The position numbers and the translations under genes were made by a program. From DASYZQ01 sp035946175 (lineage in GTDB: Bacteria; Patescibacteriota; Saccharimonadia; Saccharimonadales; UBA4665): a stretch of 64,000 nucleotides of DNA. Position 1 is the first letter of the stretch. The number at the start of each line of letters is the position of its first letter. The notes under the pieces were generated by a model, which saw only the letters and a program-made list of their open reading frames with translations, had not been told where the DNA came from and ran no database searches. This document shows, in pieces, positions 49,565 through 59,723 of the stretch. Location: contig DASYZQ010000014.1 of NCBI GenBank assembly GCA_035946175.1, positions 88,639 to 152,638 of the forward strand. The letters run 5' to 3'.

Positions 49565-49687
49565 ATGATCAACAACTAAAAAACTCTGGCTTGCCGTTCT
49601 TCACTCTATTCGTCACGGAAACCAAAAACAGACACTTGCCTAGGGCTATACTGTAAGGATGAGCAGTAAACAAAGAGAGGAGCGCGT

Positions 49688-50212
49688 ATGTTTGATGAGC
49701 TAAACCAGGCAATTGCTCGCTATCGGCAGAAATGGACAACACTCATTGAAGGGCGGCATGACCGACAATTCTTTAACGCATTAAGGCCAACAGCCGTCGC
49801 CTGGAAGACTACTGATCGCGCAGAGTATGACAAACTCTTTCATCAGTGGCATGATGCCTGTGACTACATATTTGAAACGTGGATGAACGGTCGTTACGTT
49901 GCAAAGATGCATTTGAAAGACGGTAGACTCGACTGGGGGATTGAGATTATTAAACTGATGCAGCGACGTCCTGCTTCGACCGACCCGGTCGGTCTTGACC
50001 ATGTGGACTTCTATACTGTTAATACAGTAGCGGTAGCCGCTATGCAGTCTAAGGAAGCAGACCTTAAGTGGACCGACGAAGTGAACGGTATTTGTAGATG
50101 GACATCGCTGTGGTTTGAAGATACCGAGGCAAAACTACGCAACGATACCGTTATGAATGTCGGCGTTGCCGAATTGCAGGAACTAGAGAAGAAGCTGACA
50201 ACCAGCCACTAA
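49688..50212 (+). CDS. hypothetical protein
   Basis: 174 aa, soluble and helical, with many Trp residues (KWTTLIEGRHDRQFF, HQWHDACDYIFETW, RWTSLWFED). GAGAGGAG lies just upstream of the ATG, and TATACT at 49648-49653 gives a promoter. The conserved-looking His/Trp/Asp pattern suggests a DNA- or protein-binding domain, but no family is recognised. Confidence 0.6.
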   Translation: MFDELNQAIARYRQKWTTLIEGRHDRQFFNALRPTAVAWKTTDRAEYDKLFHQWHDACDYIFETWMNGRYVAKMHLKDGRLDWGIEIIKLMQRRPASTDPVGLDHVDFYTVNTVAVAAMQSKEADLKWTDEVNGICRWTSLWFEDTEAKLRNDTVMNVGVAELQELEKKLTTSH

Positions 50213-50254
50213 GTTCCCGTATATGTTCAATAAATTGCGATATAGTAGCTACAT

Positions 50255-50584
50255 ATGCACTATCTCGGGCTACGCCATAAACATGAAAGGACTCTGGCGC
50301 ACCAAAAAGAACTCGAATCTCGCTATACGATCTTCCTGGATAAGCTCACATTTGTTGCAGGTGTTGTCGGCCCATTTACGGTGCTGCCGCAGATCTACTC
50401 GATTTTCTCTACGCATTCTGCGGCAGGTGTGTCAATGGCAACTTGGCTTCTCATCTTTCTTGTTACCTTGCCGTGGATTTTCTATGGAATGGCCCACAAT
50501 GAAAAGAGCATTATCGTCAGTTTCACATTGTGGGAGGTCGTCAACCTGGCAGTCGTCGTCGGAGTATTCGTCTATGGCCGCTAG
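50255..50584 (+). CDS. SemiSWEET-family (PQ-loop) transporter
   Basis: 109 aa. Three transmembrane helices with the PQ-loop motif GPFTVLPQIYSIF and VSMATWLLIFLVTLPWIFYG. SemiSWEETs work as dimers and move sugars. The N-terminal ~30 residues (MHYLGLRHKHERTLAHQKE) are longer and more basic than usual. TATAGT at 50241-50246 is 8 nt before the ATG. Confidence 0.85.
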   Translation: MHYLGLRHKHERTLAHQKELESRYTIFLDKLTFVAGVVGPFTVLPQIYSIFSTHSAAGVSMATWLLIFLVTLPWIFYGMAHNEKSIIVSFTLWEVVNLAVVVGVFVYGR

Positions 50585-50652
50585 TGGGAGTGTAGTATAC
50601 TAACAGATACAAAAACAGCCAAATGTATCAGTCTTGAACGCGGTGAGGAATC

Positions 50653-51381
50653 ATGTCGGGACACTCGAAGTGGTCAACCATAAAACGGCAAAAAGGCGCC
50701 AAGGACGCGGCTCGTGGAGCCCTGTTTACGAAACTTGGTAACGCGGTTGCCATAGCAGCTCGCAGTGGCGCTGATCTAGATATGAATTTTGCATTGCGCC
50801 TGACTGTCGATAAAGCCAAAGCGGCTAACATGCCGACCGCCAACATCCAGCGTTCTATTGATCGAGGAGCAGGCAAACTCGGCGGTGCACAGATCCAGGA
50901 AGTTATGTATGAAGGCTACGGCCCTGGCGGCGTGGCGATTATTGTGGAGTGTGCGACGGACAATCTTAATCGCACCTATCCAGATGTGCGATTGGCGTTC
51001 AGCAAACATGGCGGACGGATGGCGGAAAAGGGGGCAGTGGCTTTTCAGTTTTCTCGCAAGGGTATGATTCGGGTCAGCGGCATCGGCGATGACCTCATGT
51101 TGCAGGCTATTGACGCCGGTGCTGAAGACGTCGAAGCCGAAGGCGATGAGTCCGTCATCTATACCGATCCGAAGGATCTGGCAAAAGTACGTGATGAGTT
51201 GCGTAACCAGGGGCTGGAAATTCTAGAGGCGGAACTCACCTATGTGCCGAATACTACTGTTACGGTTACAGACAAAGAAACTGCCGGTAAAATTATGAGA
51301 CTTATGGATGCTCTAGATGATATTGACGATGTCACCAATACTCACGTCAATTTCGATATCGAGGGACAGCTTCTCGACTAA
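50653..51381 (+). CDS. yebC: YebC/PmpR-family transcriptional regulator/ribosome-associated factor
   Basis: 242 aa, the normal length. MSGHSKWSTIKRQKGAKDAA and GARLFTKL-type start, then AAKAANMPTANIQRSIDRGAG and GYGPGGVAI, the family's defining motifs, and the C-terminal domain with VNFDIEG. YebC proteins regulate transcription and help ribosomes through polyproline stretches. SD GGTGAGGAATC. Upstream of ruvCAB, as in many bacteria. Confidence 0.95.
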   Translation: MSGHSKWSTIKRQKGAKDAARGALFTKLGNAVAIAARSGADLDMNFALRLTVDKAKAANMPTANIQRSIDRGAGKLGGAQIQEVMYEGYGPGGVAIIVECATDNLNRTYPDVRLAFSKHGGRMAEKGAVAFQFSRKGMIRVSGIGDDLMLQAIDAGAEDVEAEGDESVIYTDPKDLAKVRDELRNQGLEILEAELTYVPNTTVTVTDKETAGKIMRLMDALDDIDDVTNTHVNFDIEGQLLD

Positions 51382-51414
51382 ACCCCTACCACAACTACAC
51401 GCCCACTAGAGCTA

Positions 51415-51828
51415 CTAGTCAATCAGACCTTCGGACTTTAATTTTGGCAAAGTTTCATGTTCCATAATAGAGCCAAGCTTAATATCGTCTGGTACGTCCG
51501 AGCCAAGCCAACGAATCTCTTCAACCTCACTGTCAGGAGTAATCTCGCCGCGCCATTTTTTGACGATAAATACATCCATATGGACATCCACCTCCGGGCT
51601 GTTTGCGGCTGGGGCAGTATTGCTATCGAAGAATTCCAGGTCTTGCCCTTGGACATCTATACGGAATTCTTCTTTCAGCTCACGGATAAGTGCCTGCTGA
51701 ACTGTTTCACCTGGTTCGATCTTACCTCCTGGATGGATAAAGTATTCTTTCCCTGCTGAGCGTTCAACTAATACCTTACGGCCTTTAATAATAAGACCGC
51801 TGGCCTTGTATATGTCCTTTTTGTCCAT
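51415..51828 (-). CDS. NUDIX hydrolase
   Basis: 137 aa. The Nudix box is GGKIEPGETVQQALIRELKEEF, with the Glu residues for metal binding present though the terminal Gly is replaced. An N-terminal beta strand set and VDVHMDVFIVKKW follow the Nudix fold. It hydrolyses a nucleoside diphosphate derivative. TATACT is 6 nt before the ATG. Convergent with yebC. Confidence 0.85.
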   Translation of the reverse strand: MDKKDIYKASGLIIKGRKVLVERSAGKEYFIHPGGKIEPGETVQQALIRELKEEFRIDVQGQDLEFFDSNTAPAANSPEVDVHMDVFIVKKWRGEITPDSEVEEIRWLGSDVPDDIKLGSIMEHETLPKLKSEGLID

Positions 51829-51866
51829 GCGGGAAGTATAGCATGGGAGCGTATCTGCGCAGCGGG

Positions 51867-52967
51867 CTAGCCTACTTTGGGTAGTACCGGCAAGGGGTAA
51901 TCTTGGCTGACCACCATTCGGGATATAAGATCAGTAACTACGCTTCGGGCGAAGTTTGGGTTTCGGTTTAGAAAGGCTATCTCGGCTGTGCCGAGGCGGA
52001 CACCAAGTTTTAGGTAATTGTGACTACCAATTATTGCTCCCTGTTCGGTGGCCAGCAGTTTAGCATGGAGACGTTGATGATGCTTCGGTAATTGCCCGAT
52101 GATGGCGGCCCGCCCGTAGCGGAGTTTGGCGCCATGTCGGATGAGGTACTGGGCGAGGGGGACGAAGCTGGTGTGCTGCGAAGGGTCATTATATATACTG
52201 TAGACATTGACTCCGCGCTGCCGAGCATGAGCAAGGCGTTCGGCGGTAATGCTGTTCGGGAGCAGCTGGCAGGTAATGACAACCCACTGCCGAGCCTGAT
52301 CAATCAGCTCTAGGGCTTCTTTTAGGATAAGGGATTGATCGGAGACTCCGACGTCGACTATCAGGCTGGCATGAGCGTCAATATTAAATTGCCGGTCGCT
52401 AGTACCGAGCGCGGCTTGGACATGTTTGTGGGTGGCAATGTCGGTGATGAGCTGGCTGATCCAGGCAACAGCGGCTTTGTTGTCCAGACGTATCATATAG
52501 TCGATCTGGCCGGTATGTCCGAGATTGCAACCCCCGACATAGGCCGCGTTGTTTATGACCGTAGCCTTGATATGCGAGCGACCACCAATCGGCGTGGTTA
52601 GATAGGTAGTCGGCTCGTTAATAATCGTGTAGTGACCACCGGCAGCCCGAAGTGCTTCTAATGCCTTCGTCTTTTCATAAAAATAACGAGGATGTTTGGC
52701 TGTCAGGATATCTCGCCTCCAATATAGCGGGCCCAGTGGTATATGGCCAGACGTGACCATGAATTCATGCGCGTCGACCACCATTTCAACGGATACACCA
52801 CGCTTTGCGGCAGCAATGAGCTGGTCCACGAGCGCTTCTATCGACGAATCAGTCGGCACAAAATTCATCGTAATAAGCTGTACATGGTCACCACGCTTAG
52901 TCTCGGCAATGGCGCCGGTTATCTCACGAAAGTAGTCAGCTTCTGCTAGGAGCGTATAGTCATCCAT
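51867..52967 (-). CDS. phospholipase D-like (HKD) protein, cardiolipin synthase type
   Basis: 366 aa from the ATG at 52967. Two HKD-type sites are present: RSHIKATVINNAAYVGGCNL and QRLHAKLLATEQGAIIGSHNY, with the Asp of each motif replaced (Asn, Glu). This layout fits cardiolipin synthase/phosphatidyltransferase or nuclease members. The altered Asp residues could reduce or change activity. It is divergent from ruvC, 39 nt between starts. Confidence 0.72.
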   Translation of the reverse strand: MDDYTLLAEADYFREITGAIAETKRGDHVQLITMNFVPTDSSIEALVDQLIAAAKRGVSVEMVVDAHEFMVTSGHIPLGPLYWRRDILTAKHPRYFYEKTKALEALRAAGGHYTIINEPTTYLTTPIGGRSHIKATVINNAAYVGGCNLGHTGQIDYMIRLDNKAAVAWISQLITDIATHKHVQAALGTSDRQFNIDAHASLIVDVGVSDQSLILKEALELIDQARQWVVITCQLLPNSITAERLAHARQRGVNVYSIYNDPSQHTSFVPLAQYLIRHGAKLRYGRAAIIGQLPKHHQRLHAKLLATEQGAIIGSHNYLKLGVRLGTAEIAFLNRNPNFARSVVTDLISRMVVSQDYPLPVLPKVG

Positions 52968-53006
52968 ATGAATCCACTGTTTATCATCAGGTATTATACT
53001 AGATAG

Positions 53007-53483
53007 ATGCGCATACTTGGGATAGACCCGGGAACCGGTATACTGGGTTTCGGTATTATCGAGGCGGAACATAGGCGAATGCAGCTGGTGGACGCTGGCG
53101 TCATACGTACTCCGGTGAAACAAGATGACGCACTGCGTCTGCAAACCATCTTTGAGGAGTTATCGGATATTATTGCCATGACTAAGCCGAATGTCATGTC
53201 AGTTGAAAAACTGTTCTTTGTCCGCAACGTTACTACTGCTATGACCGTTGCCCAGGCACGGGGGGTAGTTTTGCTATGTGGCCAGCAAGCCGGATTGACG
53301 CTATTTGAATATACTCCCCTGCAGATTAAACAGACACTAACCGGCTACGGTCGAGCCGATAAGAAACAAATTCAGGAGATGACCCGAGTCATGTTAAAGC
53401 TAAAAGTAGCTCCACAGCCTGATGATTGTGCCGATGCGCTTGCGGCGGCGATTACGCATGCCATGACCCTGCGGTCGGTCTGA
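53007..53483 (+). CDS. ruvC: Holliday junction resolvase RuvC
   Basis: 158 aa. The acidic active site is complete: Asp7 (GIDPGTG), Glu67 (SVEKLFF), Asp140 and Asp143 (DDCADALA). It cuts four-way junctions symmetrically with RuvAB. TATACT at 52995-53000 ends 6 nt before the ATG. ruvC is separated from ruvA by ~90 nt. Confidence 0.96.
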   Translation: MRILGIDPGTGILGFGIIEAEHRRMQLVDAGVIRTPVKQDDALRLQTIFEELSDIIAMTKPNVMSVEKLFFVRNVTTAMTVAQARGVVLLCGQQAGLTLFEYTPLQIKQTLTGYGRADKKQIQEMTRVMLKLKVAPQPDDCADALAAAITHAMTLRSV

Positions 53484-53572
53484 CATGGTGTCGTGATCCG
53501 CTGCAATAGAAAAAGCTTGATAATATCATCGATCGTTGATTGAGCAAGATAGTGTGAGATAATACCCACACA

Positions 53573-54157
53573 ATGATAGCAACCCTGAGCGGAGCGGTGT
53601 CGGAAAAAATGGCTGACAGCATTGTCGTAGATGTCGGCGGCGTCGGTTATGGTGTTTTCGTGACCAGTGAAGACTATGGCCATTTGACGACTGCACAGGA
53701 TACCAAACTGTACATCTATGAACATATCCGCGAAACGGCGCATGAACTTTTCGGATTTACGAAAGTGAATACTAAACGGCTTTTTGAGCAATTACTCAAT
53801 GTCAATGGGATTGGCCCGCGCATGGCACTTAACGTGTTAAGTATTGGCTCGGTTGATGACGTACGGCAGGCAATCGCCGCCGGGGATGTACGATTTATCC
53901 AAGCAGCGCCAGGCGTCGGCAAACGGGTAGCCGAACGGATCGTCGTCGAACTCAAGGATAAGGTCGGGCTTGAGGCTGTCGAACTGGATAGTATCGGCAT
54001 GCTTCGGGGAGCCTCTCTGCAGCAAGATGAAGCTCTCCAGGCACTTCTCAGCCTTGGTTACAATCCACACGACGCCAGCATGGCGCTGCAGCAGGTTCCG
54101 GCTGATTTGCCGACAGAAGAACGGGTGAAACAGGCGCTCAAAAGAAGAGGGGCGTAG
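53573..54157 (+). CDS. ruvA: Holliday junction DNA helicase subunit RuvA
   Basis: 194 aa. Domain I (MIATLSGAVSEKMADS), the two helix-hairpin-helix motifs (LLNVNGIGPRMALNVLS and AAPGVGKRVAERIVVELKDK) and the small C-terminal domain (EALQALLSLGYNPHDASMAL) are in order. RuvA binds Holliday junctions and loads RuvB. GATAAT is 9 nt before the ATG. Confidence 0.96.
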   Translation: MIATLSGAVSEKMADSIVVDVGGVGYGVFVTSEDYGHLTTAQDTKLYIYEHIRETAHELFGFTKVNTKRLFEQLLNVNGIGPRMALNVLSIGSVDDVRQAIAAGDVRFIQAAPGVGKRVAERIVVELKDKVGLEAVELDSIGMLRGASLQQDEALQALLSLGYNPHDASMALQQVPADLPTEERVKQALKRRGA

Positions 54158-54163
54158 AAGCTT

Positions 54164-55198
54164 ATGGCCGTAGAGCGGATTATTCATAGCGATATTAGCC
54201 AGGACGATCCACAGGAGCAGGAGATAGAGGTAACGCTGCGGCCGCGCGATTTTGCCGGGTATATCGGACAGGAACGACTTAAACAAAACTTGCGTTTAGC
54301 GATTTCGGCTGCCAAGAAAAGGGGTGAACCGATTGACCATGTCCTGCTGTACGGTCCGCCAGGTTTGGGTAAAACCACTATGGCGAACGTCATTGCCAAT
54401 GAAATGGGGGCTCAAATCCGAATTACTGCTGGCCCGGCCATCCAGCATGCCGGTGATCTGGCGAGCATGCTCACTAGCCTGGAAGACGGCGGCATACTGT
54501 TTATAGACGAGATACATCGTTTGAATCGGACGACCGAGGAGATACTATATTCGGCCATGGAAGATTTCAAGCTGGATATTATGTTGGGCAAGGGAGCGGC
54601 TGCTCAGTCGCTGCGAATTGATTTACCCCGGTTTACTCTTATTGGCGCCACGACACGTGTGGGTTCACTTACTGCACCGCTACGGGATCGTTTCGGTATG
54701 GTCCATCGCCTAGAGTTTTATACACCCGAAGAAATCCAGGCGATTATCGAGAGAGCGGCCGGTATTTTGTCGGTCACTATTGACTCGATAGCTGCGAAAG
54801 AGTTGTCACATCGTTCACGGCTGACACCACGGATTGCCAACCGGCTGCTGAAGCGGGCCCGTGACTATGCCGACGTAAACGGAGACGGTATTATCGATGC
54901 AGGGGTGAGTCGAGCAGCCCTACGGTTACTGGAAGTAGATGAATTGGGGCTGGATCCGGCCGATCGGATGCTATTAATGGCTATAATAGACAACTATCAG
55001 GGAGGACCGGTCGGCATTGAAACACTAGCGGCTTTGACGGCTGAAGAGCGTTCCACCATTGAAGACTTCTACGAGCCCTATCTCATGCAGATTGGGCTTT
55101 TAGAGCGGACCCCCCGGGGGCGTAAGGTCACCCTGAAGACGTACCGGCATTTGGGCCGTTCGCCCGCCAAGTCCGAAAACCAGAAATCTCTGCTCTAA
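54164..55198 (+). CDS. ruvB: Holliday junction branch migration ATPase RuvB
   Basis: 344 aa. AAA+ Walker A GPPGLGKTT at 64-72, Walker B ILFIDEIHR, sensor LIGATTRVGSLTAPLRDRFG, and a C-terminal winged helix (RTPRGRKVT). It drives branch migration with RuvA. Six nt after ruvA. Confidence 0.97.
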   Translation: MAVERIIHSDISQDDPQEQEIEVTLRPRDFAGYIGQERLKQNLRLAISAAKKRGEPIDHVLLYGPPGLGKTTMANVIANEMGAQIRITAGPAIQHAGDLASMLTSLEDGGILFIDEIHRLNRTTEEILYSAMEDFKLDIMLGKGAAAQSLRIDLPRFTLIGATTRVGSLTAPLRDRFGMVHRLEFYTPEEIQAIIERAAGILSVTIDSIAAKELSHRSRLTPRIANRLLKRARDYADVNGDGIIDAGVSRAALRLLEVDELGLDPADRMLLMAIIDNYQGGPVGIETLAALTAEERSTIEDFYEPYLMQIGLLERTPRGRKVTLKTYRHLGRSPAKSENQKSLL

Positions 55199-55223
55199 CA
55201 AGGAGGTATGCTAAAAAAGTACT

Positions 55224-55787
55224 ATGAATCTATCAACTCCCAATAACCGGCCGACAGCAGGGGCACCTCACCCAATGGTGGTAATGCAACCAGGCGAGCG
55301 GATGATCTGTACGATTGGCCGCCACCCCATCGGGATATTGCTGCAATATGCGGCTGCTGTTTTCGGTGTAGTTATGGCCGCCACCATCGTGTTTCTACTC
55401 AATCCGAAACTTACCGGGTCCGGGGCAAAGAGTACAGTGCTTTATATGGGCTTTGCGGTACTTGTATTCGTCCTGGTGGTGGCACTAGGCGTTGCCACTG
55501 AGGTTTACTGGCAGAACAAGTGGATTGTCACCAGTGATAGTTTAACGCAGGTGAGTCAAAATGGTCTGTTCGGGACGCGGGTAAGCGCGCTTTCTTTGGA
55601 GAATCTGGAAGACGTGACGGTTGATCAAATCGGTATACTGCCGCACCTTTTTAACTACGGTACGCTGAAGGCCGAAACGGCTGGTGAGCGATCTAAATTT
55701 GTATTCCCGTATTGTCCGAATCCGACCAATTATGCCCACGAGATCATTGATGCCCGAGAGAAATTCATACAGGTACCGCCGAGGTAG
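55224..55787 (+). CDS. PH (bPH2) domain membrane protein
   Basis: 187 aa. Two transmembrane helices (about 40-60 and 72-92) follow a short N-terminus, then a bacterial PH-like domain (WIVTSDSLTQVSQNGLFGTR, ALSLENLEDVTVDQIG, GTLKAETAGERSKFVF). A strong AAGGAGGT lies 16 nt before the ATG, an unusually long spacing. Unknown role; often encoded near ruvB or recA in CPR genomes. Confidence 0.8.
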   Translation: MNLSTPNNRPTAGAPHPMVVMQPGERMICTIGRHPIGILLQYAAAVFGVVMAATIVFLLNPKLTGSGAKSTVLYMGFAVLVFVLVVALGVATEVYWQNKWIVTSDSLTQVSQNGLFGTRVSALSLENLEDVTVDQIGILPHLFNYGTLKAETAGERSKFVFPYCPNPTNYAHEIIDAREKFIQVPPR

Positions 55788-55797
55788 CCCATCTGTT

Positions 55798-56295
55798 TTA
55801 GTTGAGGCTACTCTTGACGTATTGCAACCCGCCTTCCAGACTGGCAGTCAGGGTGTAATGGGCGCAGATCTTCTGTATGTTGTCACAGGCTGAACCGTCG
55901 GTAGTGACGGGTTGGTAAGTGTAGCAATCGACAGCGGCAGTATCGATAACGACTGAATGGTGATCCACGGTGCAGGCAGTTACCTTATCACTCCAACTGG
56001 GATCCTGCAGGGTGCTGACAGTAAGATCGGGTATATTTTTGCTGACCCAGGAGCTGTCATTGAGCTCAGTAACTGTGGGGTACATGTTGGATTGTGCGTA
56101 GTAGCTCTCCAGGTCACCTTTGAGCGTATCGATAGCCACCTCTCGCTGTCCATTGCGATTTTTAGCCTGTACGCCGCCGTATGTAGCAGCCACGAGCGTA
56201 ACGAGGATGCCGAGGATCACAATGACTACCATGAGTTCTATCATGGTAAAACCATCCCGCTGTGTTCGTGGATACCGAGGTTGAAAGCTGCTCAT
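55798..56295 (-). CDS. type IV pilin-like prepilin
   Basis: 165 aa. A class III signal RTQRDG^FTMIELMVVIVILGIL with cleavage after Gly15 and Glu at mature position 5, then a hydrophobic helix and a globular domain with paired Cys (ACTVDHH...DCYTY, ACDNIQKICAHY). It should assemble into a type IV pilus or pseudopilus. TATAAT is 7 nt before the ATG. Next to the GspE-type ATPase gene on the same strand. Confidence 0.92.
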   Translation of the reverse strand: MSSFQPRYPRTQRDGFTMIELMVVIVILGILVTLVAATYGGVQAKNRNGQREVAIDTLKGDLESYYAQSNMYPTVTELNDSSWVSKNIPDLTVSTLQDPSWSDKVTACTVDHHSVVIDTAAVDCYTYQPVTTDGSACDNIQKICAHYTLTASLEGGLQYVKSSLN

Positions 56296-56351
56296 TACAT
56301 GGATTATACCGCAAAATACGTACCCAGATAGCGGGGTTCCTTTAATCGGAC

Positions 56352-57662
56352 CTATATGACGCGTAATACTTCTTCAATACTTGTAAGCCCGCGAAGTGCC
56401 TTTATGAGACCGTCGATGGCCAGCGGCACAAAGCTATGATCAGTTGCCGCTGTCTGTAGCTCGGCTATACCAGGCGTGTGTATTAGCAGAGTACGTATAG
56501 CCTCACCGGGTATCAGCACTTCGATAAGAGGAACCTGGAGAAGGTAACCGGTATGTGCACAGTCGACACAGCCCTCTGGGTGTGCTTGCCAGAGGTGTGT
56601 TAGCGCTGATGGGGTGGAGCTGAGCTGTTTCAAATCGCCGAGCCCGCTTACAGCAGCTTGCTGCTCAAGCTCATAGATATGCCGGCGGGCAGCTGGGTTT
56701 TTAAGCCCGAAGGCACGGCGTAGAAGCTCCTGCTGATCACCGTCCAGTTTGTACCTTCGTTTGCAAGTGGGGCAAAGCCGTCTTACCAGTCGTTGCGCGA
56801 GTACCAATCGTAGGGATGTGGCCAGTATGTATGGCTGCACTTCGCAGCTGATCAGCTGGGCTATGGCTTCAATGGCGCCGGGGGATACTGTGCCTGCCAG
56901 TATGAGATGGCTTTGCGTAGCAGCCTGAACCGCCAGTCGAATAGTTGCCGTATCCGGGAGGTTGCTGACCATGATGATATTGGCATCTTGATTGAGGATA
57001 GCCTGCAACCCTTCCGCGAAACCGACACCAGTATTAGGGTGTAGCTGCGTCTGACTGACACCGCTTAGTTGATGATCAATCGGATCTTCGACAGTAGCCA
57101 CGCTGAGCATTGGCGTGGTGAGTATATGTAGTAGGCTATATAGTGTGGTGGTCTTGCCGGATCGAGCCGGGCTAGCTATCAGAATAAGGCCTCGAGTTGC
57201 CGTGAGGGCATGGCGAACACTTTCGAGGCGACTACCCCATAAACCGAGTTGCTCGAGCGGAAGCCCCACTGCGTTATTAGTTTTGAGGCGGAGGACTATC
57301 TTCTCGCCATCGAATACTGGTGCGGTGACGACCTGTACATGATAGCGTTGCCCGTGGAGTGTTACATCGTAATATCCTTCACCTGGAACATCGCGCCCAC
57401 TGTCAGGTATATTCGCGAGTTCCTTAAGCGCCACAGTGAGCGGACTGGCAGCAGTGAGCGGCAGTTTGTGCACGCCTCGGAGTACTCCGTCGATACGATA
57501 GCGGACCAGCACGAATCGTTCTCGGGGTTCAATATGAATATCTGTCGCGTGGTGACTGTAGGCATGCTCCAACAGCATGGTAACAGTTTGCGCCACCTGC
57601 TGCTGATTGAACTTCTGGGCACTACTAAGCAGTCTGCCCATAACCATGTCTCTGGTTCCCAT
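56352..57662 (-). CDS. GspE/PilB-family type II/IV secretion ATPase with degenerate motifs
   Basis: 436 aa. N2E-like segment DIHIEPRERFVLVRYRIDG, C-terminal ATPase core, and two CxxC pairs (CPTCKRRY, CVDCAHTG) of the zinc site. Walker A is ASPARSGKTTT (first and fourth Gly lost). Walker B reads NIIMVSNLPDTAT where active enzymes have GEIRDxET, and the His box is QSHLILAGTVSPG instead of GHLVLSTLHTN. The catalytic Glu and His are absent, so ATP hydrolysis is doubtful. Possibly a pilus assembly paralogue. Confidence 0.85.
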   Translation of the reverse strand: MGTRDMVMGRLLSSAQKFNQQQVAQTVTMLLEHAYSHHATDIHIEPRERFVLVRYRIDGVLRGVHKLPLTAASPLTVALKELANIPDSGRDVPGEGYYDVTLHGQRYHVQVVTAPVFDGEKIVLRLKTNNAVGLPLEQLGLWGSRLESVRHALTATRGLILIASPARSGKTTTLYSLLHILTTPMLSVATVEDPIDHQLSGVSQTQLHPNTGVGFAEGLQAILNQDANIIMVSNLPDTATIRLAVQAATQSHLILAGTVSPGAIEAIAQLISCEVQPYILATSLRLVLAQRLVRRLCPTCKRRYKLDGDQQELLRRAFGLKNPAARRHIYELEQQAAVSGLGDLKQLSSTPSALTHLWQAHPEGCVDCAHTGYLLQVPLIEVLIPGEAIRTLLIHTPGIAELQTAATDHSFVPLAIDGLIKALRGLTSIEEVLRVI

Positions 57663-57822
57663 TACTACTACCTATTATATATTCGAGTAAAAGCGTAAGC
57701 AATGTGTGGTTGCAAAAGCGCTGCCGGTCGTTATCCCTTTTCGGGGAAGGTTGCTATACTACTACGTAGAGCGGTGGGGTATAAACGGTCATGCGACTTA
57801 AGTGTAAGAGGAGGGTATACCC

Positions 57823-58848
<1,026 letters not shown>

Positions 58849-58854
58849 GAGCAT

Positions 58855-59184
58855 TTGACCGTGGATCACCCGAAGCTACCAGCCAATCCCAGTTTGCCAA
58901 TGCTACAGCGCTACATCGCACGAGTGTTGGAATATCGGGGATTCGCCAATCAGACGACCAAGGACGAGATGCTGATGTTGTGTGAAGAAGTGGGCGAGTT
59001 GGCCAAAGCAATAAGGCAGCACGAGGGAAGGCCCAAAGCTGTTGATTCGGCATCATTTGCAGTATCCGAGGAGATTGCCGACGTTATATGGATGGCAATT
59101 TGTGTGGCTAACCGGCTTGATATAGATGTAGAGTCCGCAATTTGCGCTAAAGAAGAACGCAATAAAAAACGAAGTTGGCAGTGA
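58855..59184 (+). CDS. MazG-type nucleotide pyrophosphohydrolase
   Basis: 109 aa. EExxE-type helices MLCEEVGELAKAI and SEEIADVIWMAICVANRLDID coordinate Mg2+ for hydrolysis of nucleoside triphosphates to monophosphates. It begins 6 nt after recA and is in its operon. Such housecleaning enzymes remove aberrant dNTPs. The exact substrate cannot be told. Confidence 0.85.
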   Translation: MTVDHPKLPANPSLPMLQRYIARVLEYRGFANQTTKDEMLMLCEEVGELAKAIRQHEGRPKAVDSASFAVSEEIADVIWMAICVANRLDIDVESAICAKEERNKKRSWQ

Positions 59185-59210
59185 TTTGATACGTAGAGAG
59201 GTACAAAAAT

Positions 59211-59723
59211 ATGTCTGCTCCTATCATGATCGTTGACGATCATGACCGACCAATCGGTGCTGCCACTAAGCAGCAAGCTTGGCAACAAGGTTTATGGCAT
59301 CGGGTAGTGCGTATCGTTCTAGAAGATGGACACGGGAAAGTACTGTTGCAGCATCGTAGCCCCACCAAAGATATCTATCCGAACTGTTGGGATAACGCAG
59401 CGGCTGGCCATGTCGATGCGGGTGAGGACTACGACACGGCAGCCTATCGGGAGCTTCGCGAAGAACTTGGATTGGCAGACCTAACGCTTGAGAAGGTCGG
59501 ACAATATCGCCACCGGGGCGTCTGGCACGGCCTGCTCATGAATCGATTTGTGGCAATTTACCGCTCGACAATAGCTGTGACACCAGAGAGCCATGAACCA
59601 CACAAAATAGACGCTGTCCGCTGGTTTACTATTGAAGAAATTAAGCGTTTGCTTGAGGAGCACCCCACGCAGGTTGCTGATGGGCTGGTCGAAGTTTTCG
59701 TGCAGCTCTACGGAGGCAAATAG
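59211..59723 (+). CDS. NUDIX hydrolase, isopentenyl-diphosphate isomerase-like
   Basis: 170 aa. IMIVDDHDRPIGAATKQQAW, LWHRVVRIVLEDG, NCWDNAAAGHVDAGEDYDTA and AYRELREELGL are the Idi/YfcD-type pattern with an intact Nudix box. YfcD relatives are Nudix hydrolases of unknown substrate; Idi converts IPP to DMAPP. The Idi active-site Cys is not evident, so YfcD-like is preferred. Overlaps recX by one base. Confidence 0.82.
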   Translation: MSAPIMIVDDHDRPIGAATKQQAWQQGLWHRVVRIVLEDGHGKVLLQHRSPTKDIYPNCWDNAAAGHVDAGEDYDTAAYRELREELGLADLTLEKVGQYRHRGVWHGLLMNRFVAIYRSTIAVTPESHEPHKIDAVRWFTIEEIKRLLEEHPTQVADGLVEVFVQLYGGK

